Assembly (NCBI GenBank): GCA_902785425.1
Contig: CACZYP010000004.1
Coordinates: forward strand, 1 to 48,745
Reading direction: 5' to 3'
DNA length: 48,745 nt
DNA from: an uncultured Ruminococcus sp.
GTDB lineage: Bacteria; Bacillota; Clostridia; Oscillospirales; Acutalibacteraceae
Position numbers and translations under genes: made by a program. The first letter of the stretch is position 1. The number at the start of each line of letters is the position of its first letter. Of this stretch, positions 18,326 to 27,454 are shown piece by piece. Under the pieces are notes generated by a model that made no database searches, had not been told where the DNA came from, and worked only from the letters and a program-made list of their open reading frames with translations.

Positions 18326-19036
18326 TCAGTACCCGAGCAGTTCAAGCGCAACTCTTGCCGCTTCCTGCTCTGCGTCTTTCTTTGATCTGCCGCCGCCCTT
18401 GCCGATAACATTGCTGCTGTTGAGGTGAACTTCAACGACAAAATGCTTGTTGTGGTCTGGGCCTGTTTCTCTTACTACTTCGTATGTAATGCGCTCTTCG
18501 GGGTTTTCCTGAATGATCTCCTGCAAGAGCGTTTTGTAGTCCTTATACTTTACGGGGCGCTCGCTCCTGATGTCGGGAACGACAAAGCGAAGTATGAACT
18601 CTCTTGCCGTTTCAATGCCGCCGTCGATATACATTGCGGCAATAACAGCCTCGAATGCATCGGAAACGATAGACGGACGGTCAGCGCCGCCGCAGTTTTT
18701 CTCGCCCTTTGAAAGGCGGATATGATCTCCGAGACCTATCCTCTTTGCGTAGCCGTAGAGCGACTTCTCGCACACGAGCGACGCTCTGAGCTTTGTAAGC
18801 TTGCCCTCGGGAAATTCGGGGCAGTTCTTGTAGATATAATCGGACACAACAACGGAAAGCACGCTGTCGCCCAAAAATTCAAGGCGCTCGTTGAACTTCG
18901 TTCCGTCATGCATCTCGTTTGCATATGATGAATGAGTAAGCGCAGTTATAAGCAGCTTCGGATTTTTGAATTTGTAGCCTATCGCCTCTTCGATCTTCGG
19001 TATATCAACATAAGCTTGATTTTGCGATTTCGGCAC
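18326..19036 (-). CDS. rnc: Ribonuclease III
   Basis: It cleaves double-stranded RNA in rRNA maturation and mRNA decay. The 236-residue protein has the signature ERLEFLGDSVL with catalytic acidic residues, a second acidic site (SDAFEAVIAAMYIDGG) and a C-terminal dsRNA-binding domain (DYKTLLQEI...GGRSKKDAEQEAARVALELL). The start is taken as the GTG at 19036: AAGGAG is 8 nt upstream of it but overlaps the earlier GTG (19045). The plsX stop lies 5 nt upstream. An acpP gene, often found between plsX and rnc, is absent. Confidence 0.95.
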   Translation of the reverse strand: MPKSQNQAYVDIPKIEEAIGYKFKNPKLLITALTHSSYANEMHDGTKFNERLEFLGDSVLSVVVSDYIYKNCPEFPEGKLTKLRASLVCEKSLYGYAKRIGLGDHIRLSKGEKNCGGADRPSIVSDAFEAVIAAMYIDGGIETAREFILRFVVPDIRSERPVKYKDYKTLLQEIIQENPEERITYEVVRETGPDHNKHFVVEVHLNSSNVIGKGGGRSKKDAEQEAARVALELLGY

Positions 19037-19041
19037 AGTTG

Positions 19042-20073
19042 TCACTCCTTTTCGCCGCCGTCTTCATTTTCTTTTTCTTTAAGTTCGGCGACGGTTTTTT
19101 CTATTTCCTCGATAACGTTCGTGTTTACATAATTCATCGTAACTCTGACAGCGTGGCGCACTGTAACGGCAGTTGCGTTGCCGTGTACTTTGAAAACAGG
19201 CTTTGAAGCGCCGAGGATCGGTGCGCCGCCGTAAACGTCGGAATTCATCTCGCCTTTGAGCTTTTTGAGGTCGCCTGCTATCATAAGCGCCGAAAGCTTG
19301 TTTTTCAGGCTCTTTTTGTAGATGTTTTTGATCCTGGTCATAACAGCTAAAGCGGCGCCCTCATACGTTTTGAGGATAAGATTGCCTGTAAAGCCGTCTG
19401 CTACCACAACGTCGCAGGAGTCGAACGGTATCTGCGTGCCCTCAACGTTGCCCACGAAATTGACGGGCGTTTCTTTGAGCATGGCGTATGCCTCACGGTG
19501 GAGAGTATCGCCCTTATGGTGCTCCGTGCCGACGTTTGCAAGACCTACTCTCGGCTTTTCGATACCCATGACACGCTCCATGTAAACAGAACCCATGATC
19601 GCAAACTGGCGAAGCATCTCGGGCTTGCAGTCGGCGTTTGCGCCGCCGTCGATGAGCATGAACATTCCCGGCGACTTCGGGATAACGGGAGAGAAAGCAG
19701 GACGAGACACGCCCTTTATTTTCTTGACTATCAGCGTAGCGCCTGCGATCAGCGCACCGCTGTTTCCGGCGGAAAGGAAAGCGTCGCCCTTGCCGTCGGC
19801 AAGCATTTTAAGGCCTACAGCCATTGAGCTTGTTTTGCGCTTACGGACAGCCATAGGCTCGTCTTCCATTGTGAGGAAGTCGTCGCAGTCCTCTATGGAA
19901 AGCTTATCGGAAGTAAGGTCGATATTGTTTTCCTTAGCGCAGGCTTCGATCCTATCCTTCGGGCCTGTGAGGATTATTTCAAGATCGTCATGCTCGCCCA
20001 ATGCCTCAGCGCAGCCCTTGACGATCTCAACGGGAGAATTATCCCCGCCGAATGCGTCAACGATTATTTTCAT
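19042..20073 (-). CDS. plsX: Phosphate acyltransferase PlsX
   Basis: PlsX makes acyl-phosphate from acyl-ACP and phosphate, the first step of phosphatidic acid synthesis with PlsY. The 343-residue protein starts MKIIVDAFGGDNSP, the family signature, and has LSAGNSGALIAGA, MLIDGGANADCKPE and VVADGFTGNLILKTYEG. GGGGGAG lies 10 nt before the ATG. It leads the plsX-rnc-radical SAM group. In Bacillus plsX belongs to the FapR-controlled lipid regulon, but no matching palindrome was identified in the repeat-filled upstream gap. Confidence 0.96.
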   Translation of the reverse strand: MKIIVDAFGGDNSPVEIVKGCAEALGEHDDLEIILTGPKDRIEACAKENNIDLTSDKLSIEDCDDFLTMEDEPMAVRKRKTSSMAVGLKMLADGKGDAFLSAGNSGALIAGATLIVKKIKGVSRPAFSPVIPKSPGMFMLIDGGANADCKPEMLRQFAIMGSVYMERVMGIEKPRVGLANVGTEHHKGDTLHREAYAMLKETPVNFVGNVEGTQIPFDSCDVVVADGFTGNLILKTYEGAALAVMTRIKNIYKKSLKNKLSALMIAGDLKKLKGEMNSDVYGGAPILGASKPVFKVHGNATAVTVRHAVRVTMNYVNTNVIEEIEKTVAELKEKENEDGGEKE

Positions 20074-20092
20074 GATATTTCAACTCCCCCTC

Positions 20093-20275
20093 TGTCAATT
20101 GACAATTGATAATTATGGAACTCGCCTGCGGCGAGTTGGATTTGTATTAGTTTTTTCAAAATTAAGCTAACTTGCTGCCGAGAAATAACTATTAAGTCAT
20201 AGCAAACTAAATATATAATCAAGCGGCACAGCCACTTCCGATACTATTCACTATTCTCTATTCACTGAGCGAACG
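20093..20275. repeat. Modular intergenic repeat, copy 10
   Basis: 7-mer block, AACTCGCCTGCGGCGAGTT word, core with TTGTATTAGT, CTTGCTGCCGAGAAATAAC and AACTAAATATATAA, the CAAGCGGCACAGCCACTTCC word (variant), and a CTATTCACTATTCTCTATTC block not seen in other copies. Confidence 0.8.
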
Positions 20276-20484
20276 AAGTGAGCGTTTCCGCCCGGCACAT
20301 TGGCTTCGCCTCGTGCCTGCTGTGTTTTTACAGGAGCTTACATTTTCGGTGCTTCGCACGCTGTTATTATTCTCCGAACTTGCTTCTTTGATTATTTGCA
20401 GCTTTTTTGTGGGGCTACTCGCCCCACACCCTCGGCAGCTTTTTTGAAAAAAAGCTGCGCAAAAAACTTTTAGCTGCGTGCTTT
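20276..20484. repeat. Unusual GC/AT hairpin tract upstream of the trmFO end
   Basis: Several perfect hairpins lie in a row: GTGGGGC/GCCCCAC (about 20411-20429), and GCAGCTTTTTT paired with AAAAAAGCTGC (about 20434-20459). They sit beside GAGCGAACGAAGTGAGC. No gene is visible. On the minus strand the second hairpin could help end the trmFO transcript, but no clean T-run follows it. Confidence 0.5.
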
Positions 20485-21777
20485 TTATGATTCGTAAAAT
20501 TCAAGCGCTCTGTCTGCATATGCCTGCGCTCTTTCTTTTTTGTCTCTGATATGCGTTTCGAGCGGCGGAAGTACGCCGAGATTTGCGCCCATAGGCTGGA
20601 AATCGGAAACGCTCTCATCGCTTATGTATGCGCACAGTGCGCCTATCATCGTGTATTTCGGGGGAACGAGCGGCTCGCATGCGCCTGCTTTCGCCGCAGC
20701 GTTTATGCCTGCGATAAGCCCGGAAGAAGCCGACTCCATGTAACCTTCAACGCCTGTCATCTGACCTGCGAAGAAAAGGCGGCTGTCGCTTCTGAGCGAG
20801 AAATCACTGTTGAGAAGTCTCGGAGAATCTATGAATGTGTTGCGGTGCATAACTCCGAAGCGCACAAACTCTGCGTTTTCAAGAGCAGGGATAAGTCCGA
20901 ACACTCGCTTCTGCTCGCCGAATTTAAGGTTCGTCTGGAAGCCGACGAGATTGTACATAGTTCCCTCGGAGTTTTCCTTGCGAAGCTGCAAGACTGCCCA
21001 GGGGCGATGTCCTGTTCTCGGGTCGATAAGCCCGACGGGCTTCATGGGGCCGAAGCGGATAGTGTCTGCACCTCGCTGAGCCATGACCTCTATCGGCATG
21101 CAACCCTCGTATACTTTGGGATTCTGAACGTCTACTCCGTGCAGCGGCGTTCTTTCGGCACTTACAAGCTCGCTGTGAAAAAGCTCGTACTCGGCTTTGT
21201 TCATCGGGCAGTTTATGTAGTCGTCGCCGTCACCCTTGCCGTAGCGTGATGCGGAAAATGCTTTTTCCATGTTTATGCTCTCGGCGGTAACAATGGGCGC
21301 TGCTGCGTCAAAAAAGCTCAGCGCACCGCCGAAGCGTGTTTTTATGTCGTTTGCAAGAGCGTCGCTCGTGAGAGGACCCGTAGCCACAACGCAGATGCCG
21401 TCTTCGGGAAGCTTTTCAAGCTCTATCTCTCTGAGCGTTATGTTCGGGCATTCTTTAATGCGCTTCGTGACCATTTCGGAAAACAGAGTTCTGTCAACGG
21501 CAAGCGCACCTCCTGCAGGAACGGCACAGCTGTCGGCGCACTCCATCAAAAGCGAACCGAGACGGCGCATTTCTTCTTTTAAAAGACCTGCGGCGCTGTT
21601 CACTCTTGCCGCCTTGAAGGAATTGGAGCATACCAATTCCGCAAGCATATCGGTCTTATGAGCGGGAGTTTTCTTTTGCGGCTTCATCTCGCAAAGCTCA
21701 ACAGAAACGCCTCTTTTTGCAAGCTGCCACGCCGCCTCACACCCGGCAAGCCCTGCGCCGATAACTTTTACCGTCAT
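20485..21777 (-). CDS. trmFO: Methylenetetrahydrofolate--tRNA-(uracil-5-)-methyltransferase TrmFO
   Basis: This FAD enzyme makes m5U54 (ribothymidine) in the tRNA T-loop using methylene-tetrahydrofolate and reduced FAD. The 430-residue protein opens with the dinucleotide-binding GAGLAGCEAAWQLA and the family segment ELCEMKP...AELVCSNSFKA. It also has PAGGALAVDR and GQMTGVEGYMESASSGLIAGINAA near the C-terminus. The upstream neighbour is topA, the conserved dprA-topA-trmFO order. GAGAGG lies 7 nt before the ATG. Confidence 0.96.
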   Translation of the reverse strand: MTVKVIGAGLAGCEAAWQLAKRGVSVELCEMKPQKKTPAHKTDMLAELVCSNSFKAARVNSAAGLLKEEMRRLGSLLMECADSCAVPAGGALAVDRTLFSEMVTKRIKECPNITLREIELEKLPEDGICVVATGPLTSDALANDIKTRFGGALSFFDAAAPIVTAESINMEKAFSASRYGKGDGDDYINCPMNKAEYELFHSELVSAERTPLHGVDVQNPKVYEGCMPIEVMAQRGADTIRFGPMKPVGLIDPRTGHRPWAVLQLRKENSEGTMYNLVGFQTNLKFGEQKRVFGLIPALENAEFVRFGVMHRNTFIDSPRLLNSDFSLRSDSRLFFAGQMTGVEGYMESASSGLIAGINAAAKAGACEPLVPPKYTMIGALCAYISDESVSDFQPMGANLGVLPPLETHIRDKKERAQAYADRALEFYES

Positions 21778-21821
21778 ACTATTTCCTCTCTTTTATATGC
21801 ATTATCGTAGTTGAATCGTTT

Positions 21822-22012
21822 TATTAATGTGGAATGTGGAAAGTGGAATGGCGAATGAAGGAACTCGCCGTTGGCGAGTTGAATTTATATTTGTTCCCGC
21901 AAAACTATACTTTGATTCGCTGATGAAAATTCAGTTATTGATGAGCAGATATAAAACTAAGCACGAAGTGCTTCATTAATTCCACTTTCCACTTTCCACT
22001 TTCCACATTCAA
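21822..22012. repeat. Modular intergenic repeat, copy 11
   Basis: GTGGAATGTGGAAAGTGG block, AACTCGCCGTTGGCGAGTT word, core with TATATTTGTTC and TGATTCGCTG, GCACGAAGTGCTTCA word and a CCACTTTCCACTTTCCACATT block, between the trmFO start and the topA end. Confidence 0.82.
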
Positions 22013-22041
22013 AAAGCGAGCCGTTCCTTAATCAATACAAC

Positions 22042-24129
22042 TCAGCTTTGCTCCTCAATCTCCTTACTGTACCCGCACCCTTCGGCTGTGCATACGAGCT
22101 GAGGTTTTTTGCCGGCTTTTTTGAAGAGCATGTTTCCGCAGTTGGGGCATTTCTCTTCTGTCGGCTCGCTCCACGATGCGAATGTGCATTTCGGGAAGTT
22201 GCCGCAGCCCCAGAACACCTTGCCACGCTTTGTGCGGCGCACAATGATGTCGCCGCCGCATTTCGGACACGGTATGCCGAGCTTTTCGACTACCTTCTTT
22301 ACAGTCTTACACTCCGGCCAGCCGGAACATGCGATAAATCTTCCGAAGCGGCCGTATTTATATACCATCGGCTTGCCGCAGTTTTCGCAGATGTAATCCG
22401 TCTTATCCTCTTCAAGCTCGATCTTTTCGTCCTTCATGTCTTCCTTTGCCTTTTTGAGCGTATCGGCAAATTCATCGTAGAAGCCGTGCAGAAGCTTTAC
22501 CCATGCTTCGTTGCCGTGCTCTACTTCGTCAAGCTCCGTTTCCATCTGAGCGGTAAACTTAACGTTTACGATCTTCGGGAAGTGATCCTTCATCAGTGTT
22601 GTGATAGCCTCGCCGAGTTCGGTGGGATAAAGCGTTTTCGCCTGTCTCTTAACGTAGTCACGGGAAACTATAGTCGTGATCGTTGCAGAGTAAGTGGAAG
22701 GTCTGCCGATGCCGTTTTCTTCAAGCGCCTTGATGAGCGACGCCTCTGTGTAGCGTGCAGGCGGCTGCGTGAAGTGCTGGTTCGGAATTATCTCCTTCGG
22801 CTTTACTTCCATATCCTTTTCAAGCGGCGGAAGCTCGGAGGCTTTCTCTTCCTCGGTGTCTCTGCCCTCGATGTAGAGGACTGTAAAGCCGTCGAAGTCT
22901 ACTCTGTAGCCGCTTGCTTTGAAGATATATCCACAGCTCTCGATCTCAGCCTGAGTTGTTTTCTGTATGCACTCAGCCATCTGAGAAGCGATGAAACGCT
23001 CCCAGATGAGCTTGTAGAGCTTATACTGATCGCTTGAAAGGTCGCTCTTTATCTTATCCGGCGAAAGGCTTATCATAGTCGGGCGGATAGCCTCGTGACC
23101 GTCCTGAGCATTGCTCTTCGACTTAAACTCACGGGGGTTCTTCGGCAGATACTTGCTGCCGTATGTCTGCTCGATATAGTCCTTTGCTTCCTGCTTTGCC
23201 TCGTCGGAGATACGCAGCGAGTCTGTTCTCATGTAGGTGATAAGACCCGTAGCGCCGATGCCCGACACTGTAACGCCCTCATAAAGCTCCTGTGCAACTT
23301 TCATTGTACGCTTCGACTGGAAGCCGAGCTTTCTTGAAGCGTCCTGCTGGAGCGTTGATGTGATGAACGGCGGTGCAGGCTGCTTTTTGCGTGTGCCGTT
23401 CTTTACGGAAGATACGGTGAACTGTGCGCCGTCGAGGTCTGAAAGCACCTTCTGCGCCTGCTCGCCGTTTGTGATCTTCATTTTTTCGCCGTTATATGAA
23501 TACAGCGCAGCCGAAAAAGCCTTGCGGCTGCCTTTCGGGATAAACTTTGCGTCTAAAGACCAATACTCTTCGGGAACGAATTTTCTGATCTCGTTCTCTC
23601 TGTCAACAATGATCCTGAGTGCAACAGACTGAACACGTCCTGCGGAAAGACCTCTGCGGATCTTCTGCGAAATGAACGGGCTGAGCTTGTAGCCCACAAG
23701 TCTGTCAAGCACACGGCGTGCCTGCTGAGCGTTAACAAGATCGATATCTATCGAACGGGGATTAGCCATACCGTTGGCTACGCCCGTTTTTGTGATCTCG
23801 TTGAACTCTATTCTGTTCTTGCTGTCAAGAGGCAGTCCAAGGATATACGCAAGGTGCCACGAGATAGCCTCTCCCTCACGATCGGGGTCGGTTGCGAGAT
23901 ATACGTGATCGCACTTCCTGACTGCTTCTTTAAGCTCGTCAACAAGCGCTGCTTTATCTTTCATTATTTCATACTTCGGCTCGAAATCCTTCTTGATATC
24001 TACGCCGAGCCTTTTTACGGGCAGATCTCTGACATGGCCCTTCGATGCAAGCACCTCGTAACCGCTGCCGAGATATTTTTTTATCGTGTGCGCCTTTGAA
24101 GGCGACTCTACTATTACCAGATCTGACAT
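22042..24129 (-). CDS. topA: DNA topoisomerase I
   Basis: A type IA topoisomerase that relaxes negative supercoils. The 695-residue protein has an N-terminal TOPRIM domain (Glu8 in VESPSKA, acidic triad D81-x-D83-x-E85 in DPDREGE), the active-site Tyr299 in GLITYMRTDSLRIS, and three C-terminal four-cysteine zinc ribbons (CENCGKP...CSGWPEC, CPKCGGD...CGNFPKC, CPNCGNM...CTAEGC). GGAGGG lies 9 nt before the ATG. It follows dprA. Length and domain order are normal. Confidence 0.97.
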   Translation of the reverse strand: MSDLVIVESPSKAHTIKKYLGSGYEVLASKGHVRDLPVKRLGVDIKKDFEPKYEIMKDKAALVDELKEAVRKCDHVYLATDPDREGEAISWHLAYILGLPLDSKNRIEFNEITKTGVANGMANPRSIDIDLVNAQQARRVLDRLVGYKLSPFISQKIRRGLSAGRVQSVALRIIVDRENEIRKFVPEEYWSLDAKFIPKGSRKAFSAALYSYNGEKMKITNGEQAQKVLSDLDGAQFTVSSVKNGTRKKQPAPPFITSTLQQDASRKLGFQSKRTMKVAQELYEGVTVSGIGATGLITYMRTDSLRISDEAKQEAKDYIEQTYGSKYLPKNPREFKSKSNAQDGHEAIRPTMISLSPDKIKSDLSSDQYKLYKLIWERFIASQMAECIQKTTQAEIESCGYIFKASGYRVDFDGFTVLYIEGRDTEEEKASELPPLEKDMEVKPKEIIPNQHFTQPPARYTEASLIKALEENGIGRPSTYSATITTIVSRDYVKRQAKTLYPTELGEAITTLMKDHFPKIVNVKFTAQMETELDEVEHGNEAWVKLLHGFYDEFADTLKKAKEDMKDEKIELEEDKTDYICENCGKPMVYKYGRFGRFIACSGWPECKTVKKVVEKLGIPCPKCGGDIIVRRTKRGKVFWGCGNFPKCTFASWSEPTEEKCPNCGNMLFKKAGKKPQLVCTAEGCGYSKEIEEQS

Positions 24130-24161
24130 TATATAAAACCCTCCACACTAAGGTCGTCTCG

Positions 24162-24385
24162 TTTTAATTGACAATGGACAATTGATAATTGACAATTAAG
24201 GAAGCCGCTTTGCGGCTTGATCTTATATTATTTTCCTGTACCGATGCTCTTCAGTACAGCATATTAAAAAACACTTAAAACAAGCTTTACGCTATCCTCT
24301 GTTTTTACTTTGGGAACAATCTGCAACTCGCCGAAGGCGAGTTCCGTAATTGTCCATTATCAATTATCAATTGTCAATTAGTTTG
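24162..24385. repeat. Modular intergenic repeat, copy 12
   Basis: 7-mer block, GGAAGCCGCTTTGCGGCTTG word, a core that departs from the usual sequence (TCTTATATTATTTTCCTGTACC...), AACTCGCCGAAGGCGAGTT word and a 7-mer block. The last block encodes the end of dprA. Confidence 0.8.
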
Positions 24386-25755
24386 TATCTTCTTCCCGGG
24401 AGCGACTCTATCATGTCGCTCATTTCAAGTTCTGTTGCCGCTGCGTGAACGGCGCTTATCGGAAGCCCTGTTTTTTCGGCTACCGTATCTATATGAAGCT
24501 CGCCGTCAGACAATGCTTTCAGGAACATGACGGCGTTTTCCGAAAGATCGGAAAGCTCCTCTTCACTAAAACCGACCGGCTGCTGTGCTGCCGTTTTTCC
24601 CTTTTTCTCTTCGTTTCCGGCCTGCTTTACAGGCTTGGGCGTATCATCAGTTTTTGCTGTTCTTTTCTTCTTTTTTGCAGGTTCGGCATGTTTTAAACCG
24701 TCTTTTTGCTGTGCGGTGCTTACCGCAGCTTCTATATCCGGAGCGACGCCTGCAAACGTTGACAGGATATATTCACGGAAATCGCCTTGAAGTATCTCAT
24801 TTACGGGATCTGTGACCGAAGCTCTGACCTCGGCCGTTATATCTTTCGGTGATCCGCTTTCCTTTGAAGGCGCTTTTTCTTTTACCTTAATATACCTTTT
24901 AAGGATATCCTCCGCTTTTTCGGCAGGATATGCGCCTTGCTTTATAAGCTCGTTCGTGCCGGGCGATGAATAAGCATCGAACCTGCACGGTATTGCAAAG
25001 ATGTCTCTTCCCTGCTTTTTCGCTTGATCTGCCGTTATGAGTGAGCCGCTCCTGCTGCCTGCTTCAACGACAAGTATTCCCTTTGACAGTCCGCTGATTA
25101 TTCTGTTTCGTGTCGGGAACGTATTTTTCGACGGAGCGTAATCGGGCGGATATTCCGATATAACTGCGCCGTTTTTTATTATCTCTTTTTTCAGATCGTT
25201 ATACTGCGGAAGATAGCGGTACATATGACCGCAGCCGAGAACGCAGACAGTCCTGCCGCCTGCTTTTACAACGCCTCTGTGCGCCATAGCGTCAACGCCG
25301 ACAGCACCTCCGCTTACTACGCATACATTTTGCTTTGCTAAGGCATAAGCAAACTCAAAAGCGTTTCTTCTGCCCGTTTCGGACACATTTCTCGTTCCGA
25401 CAACGCCTATACAAAGCTCCTGCGACAGTGCTTCGGGATCGCCCTTTATAAAAAGCACCGCAGGCGGCGAGCCGATCTTTTTAAGCAGCTGCGGGTACAA
25501 CGCATCACCGTAGGAGATGATCTCAACGCCGCATTTTCTGCACCGCTTTATGATGTCGGCACAGTCGGTAAGGTCGTCGTTTTTTATTCTTTCACGTATA
25601 TTGGGATATTTTGAAACTGTGCGCACTTTTTCTTCAACAGACGCACGGTAAATATCCTCGGCAAATGTATAGCGCCCGGTGATATCACCGATAGCCTTTG
25701 AGCCATAGCCTATGCTGCGTTGTATCCACAGCCAGTAAATAGTCTGATCGTTCAT
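24367..25755 (-). CDS. dprA: DNA-processing protein DprA (Smf)
   Basis: DprA binds single-stranded DNA taken up in transformation and loads RecA. The 462-residue protein has the Rossmann-like core with GVVGTRNVSETGRR (117-130), VSGGAVGVDAMAH (147-159), the FPTRNRIISGLS stretch (about 213-224) and SRSGSL (234-239). A C-terminal winged-helix domain follows (about 400-462). Between them is an unusually long, charged, low-complexity linker (about 300-395, with KKKKRTAK and KKGKTAAQQ), so it is about 100 residues longer than usual. The ribosome site is weak (AGGTG). The final K-L-I-D-N-stop is supplied by the intergenic 7-mer repeat. Confidence 0.94.
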   Translation of the reverse strand: MNDQTIYWLWIQRSIGYGSKAIGDITGRYTFAEDIYRASVEEKVRTVSKYPNIRERIKNDDLTDCADIIKRCRKCGVEIISYGDALYPQLLKKIGSPPAVLFIKGDPEALSQELCIGVVGTRNVSETGRRNAFEFAYALAKQNVCVVSGGAVGVDAMAHRGVVKAGGRTVCVLGCGHMYRYLPQYNDLKKEIIKNGAVISEYPPDYAPSKNTFPTRNRIISGLSKGILVVEAGSRSGSLITADQAKKQGRDIFAIPCRFDAYSSPGTNELIKQGAYPAEKAEDILKRYIKVKEKAPSKESGSPKDITAEVRASVTDPVNEILQGDFREYILSTFAGVAPDIEAAVSTAQQKDGLKHAEPAKKKKRTAKTDDTPKPVKQAGNEEKKGKTAAQQPVGFSEEELSDLSENAVMFLKALSDGELHIDTVAEKTGLPISAVHAAATELEMSDMIESLPGRRYKLIDN

Positions 25756-25805
25756 TTATTACACCTGCCAAACCACAGCGAAAAACGCCGGCTGAATTGC
25801 AATTG

Positions 25806-26588
25806 TCAATCGGAACGCAGCATTTCCCACATAAGCAGCGAAGCTGCCGCCGCCGCATTGAGCGATTCGGCTCTGCCACGCATCGGGATCATGACCTTCT
25901 TGGTACACGCCTCTATAGTCTCGTCGGTAAGTCCGTTTCCTTCGTTGCCGATAAGCATAACGCCGCCGTTAAAAGAAACGGTCGTTATATCCTCGGCATC
26001 TCTCGGAGTTGAAGCGTATGTATCCACACCGCTTTCGGAAAGCGAGCGGATATACCCGCTCATATTATCCGCCGTGTACACAGGCATTCTGAAAACTGCG
26101 CCCATGCTGCCCCTTACTACTTTGGGAGAGAAAGCGTCGCAGCAGTCACCCGACAGGATAACGCCGCTTATGCCGAGTGCCTCAGCCGTTCTCAGGATAG
26201 TTCCGAGATTAGACGGATCCTGAATGCACTCGCACCCGAGATAACACTCTCCCTTATTTATTCTATACGGAAATCTCGGTTTGTCAAGCATATTAAACAC
26301 ACAAAAGAATCCCTGCGGAGATTTTGTGTCGCCTATTCTGCAAAAAATATCGTTCGAGACTTCGCAAAGCTTCTTTGATGAAGCCGAGATAAACTCAAAA
26401 TCTTCGCTGTATTTATCTTTTGCCGACGGTGTATATACAAAAAGTTCGGGAGCAAAACCCGACACAACACCGTCTCTGCAAATGCGCACGCCCTCGGCGC
26501 AGAACAAAGAATTCTCTTTGCGGTAAGAAGCGCTTTTCACGAGCTTTGCGCAGTGCTTGACAGTTTCGTTATCCTTGCTTGTTATCAT
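25806..26588 (-). CDS. TrmH/SpoU-family RNA 2'-O-methyltransferase
   Basis: The 260-residue protein has an N-terminal substrate-binding domain (MITSKDNETVKHCAKL...) and a C-terminal SPOUT knot. Motif 1 is NLGTILRTAEALG (127-139), followed by the RGSMGA stretch (159-164), LIGNEGNGL, and motif 3 IPMRGRAESLNAAAAA. These proteins methylate ribose in rRNA or tRNA using S-adenosylmethionine. Location next to infC-rpmI-rplT favours an rRNA target such as that of RlmB, but the exact nucleotide cannot be told. Its ATG abuts the stop of the upstream membrane gene, so they are probably coupled. The stop codon falls in a short 7-mer repeat remnant (ATTGACAATTG). Confidence 0.92.
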   Translation of the reverse strand: MITSKDNETVKHCAKLVKSASYRKENSLFCAEGVRICRDGVVSGFAPELFVYTPSAKDKYSEDFEFISASSKKLCEVSNDIFCRIGDTKSPQGFFCVFNMLDKPRFPYRINKGECYLGCECIQDPSNLGTILRTAEALGISGVILSGDCCDAFSPKVVRGSMGAVFRMPVYTADNMSGYIRSLSESGVDTYASTPRDAEDITTVSFNGGVMLIGNEGNGLTDETIEACTKKVMIPMRGRAESLNAAAAASLLMWEMLRSD

Positions 26589-27173
26589 TTACTCATCCTC
26601 GATCTCGGCAACCTCAAGCTTTACCGTATTTTCTCCGTCGGTGCTGAAATTCTCAAAAGCATACTCGCCGTTTGAAAGCTTCAGAACGTCAACGGAAGTG
26701 TCGGTAAGCACTTCCGATATATCGTTAAGATACCGTCCGCTGTAAACAGTCTCGGTATCGCCGTTTTCATTTTTATATGTGACAATGAAGCGCCATGTCA
26801 CTTCTTCGTATTTTCTGTTTGCGTAAACGATCGTTTTTTTATGCTTCTCGCAGCCCGTGACCGTACCCGAAAATTTATCGGCGTTGTCTGTGAGTTCTTT
26901 TCTCTGCGCTTCATACTCACGCTCTTTTTTTCTGTCCGCTATCGACATGCCGATTATCACGGCACAAAACACGGCAAACGACACAGACGACACCGCCATC
27001 TTGTCGATGCCCATTCCGTTTGAAACATACGAAAGCAGCGCCGCCAAAAACGCAACGATCGCCGCCACAACGCCCATGTAGCAGACAGCGATAAGCACAC
27101 GAAGCACGGGAGCATACTCCCCCCGCTCGGGATCGGCGCTTATGAGCCGCTTATTTTCTTCTTTTCTCTCCAT
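26589..27173 (-). CDS. Uncharacterised two-helix membrane protein
   Basis: The product of about 194 residues is not recognised. It has two predicted membrane helices (roughly 25-50 and 60-80; VLIAVCYMGVVAAIVAFLAALL and VSSVSFAVFCAVIIGM), then a basic stretch and a C-terminal beta-rich domain (SGTVTGCEKHKKTIVYANRKYEEVTWRF ...). The C-domain resembles the DUF3592-like layout of small membrane proteins, but that is only an impression. The start is uncertain: the ATG at 27173 has AGAGAAG 6 nt upstream, and a GTG lies at 27191. The stop abuts the SpoU-family gene's ATG. Confidence 0.75.
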   Translation of the reverse strand: MERKEENKRLISADPERGEYAPVLRVLIAVCYMGVVAAIVAFLAALLSYVSNGMGIDKMAVSSVSFAVFCAVIIGMSIADRKKEREYEAQRKELTDNADKFSGTVTGCEKHKKTIVYANRKYEEVTWRFIVTYKNENGDTETVYSGRYLNDISEVLTDTSVDVLKLSNGEYAFENFSTDGENTVKLEVAEIEDE

Positions 27174-27218
27174 TAAAATCTTCTCTATCACTCTTACTTA
27201 AATTAGGAAAGCGTTTGA

Positions 27219-27306
27219 TAAATGGAAAATTGAAAATGGAAAATGGAAAATTGCGGAACTCGCCTGCGGCGAGTTGATTTGTATTAGTCCTAAAAAACAT
27301 ACTTTA
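27219..27306. repeat. Modular intergenic repeat, copy 13 (left part)
   Basis: GGAAAATTGAAAATGG block, AACTCGCCTGCGGCGAGTT word and the first part of a core (TGTATTAGTCC...CATACTTTA). The core is split here by a 148 bp insertion. Confidence 0.82.
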
Positions 27307-27454
27307 TGAACCGCTGAATAAATCACGTCCTGTGGACTGAGCACACATCTTGCTTGCACCCCAAGGGCACTTGCAACACATGCCGATCGGTCTGCGGACA
27401 CTGTCCGCAAATCTGACGGCGCAATATGGCACTCGATTTAATCAGTGCTTCCTT
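27307..27454. mobile_element. Short (internally deleted) form of the long repeat element
   Basis: It has both ends of the long element (GAACCGCTGAATAAATCACG at the left, TTTAATCAGTGCTTCCTT at the right) but only a short middle (CCCCAAGGGCACTTGCAACA, GCCGATCGGTCTGCGGACAC). It splits a core module: CTTTA occurs just before the left end and TTTA just after the right end, a possible target duplication. Its left portion resembles the element truncated at the window end (48649-48745). Confidence 0.75.
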
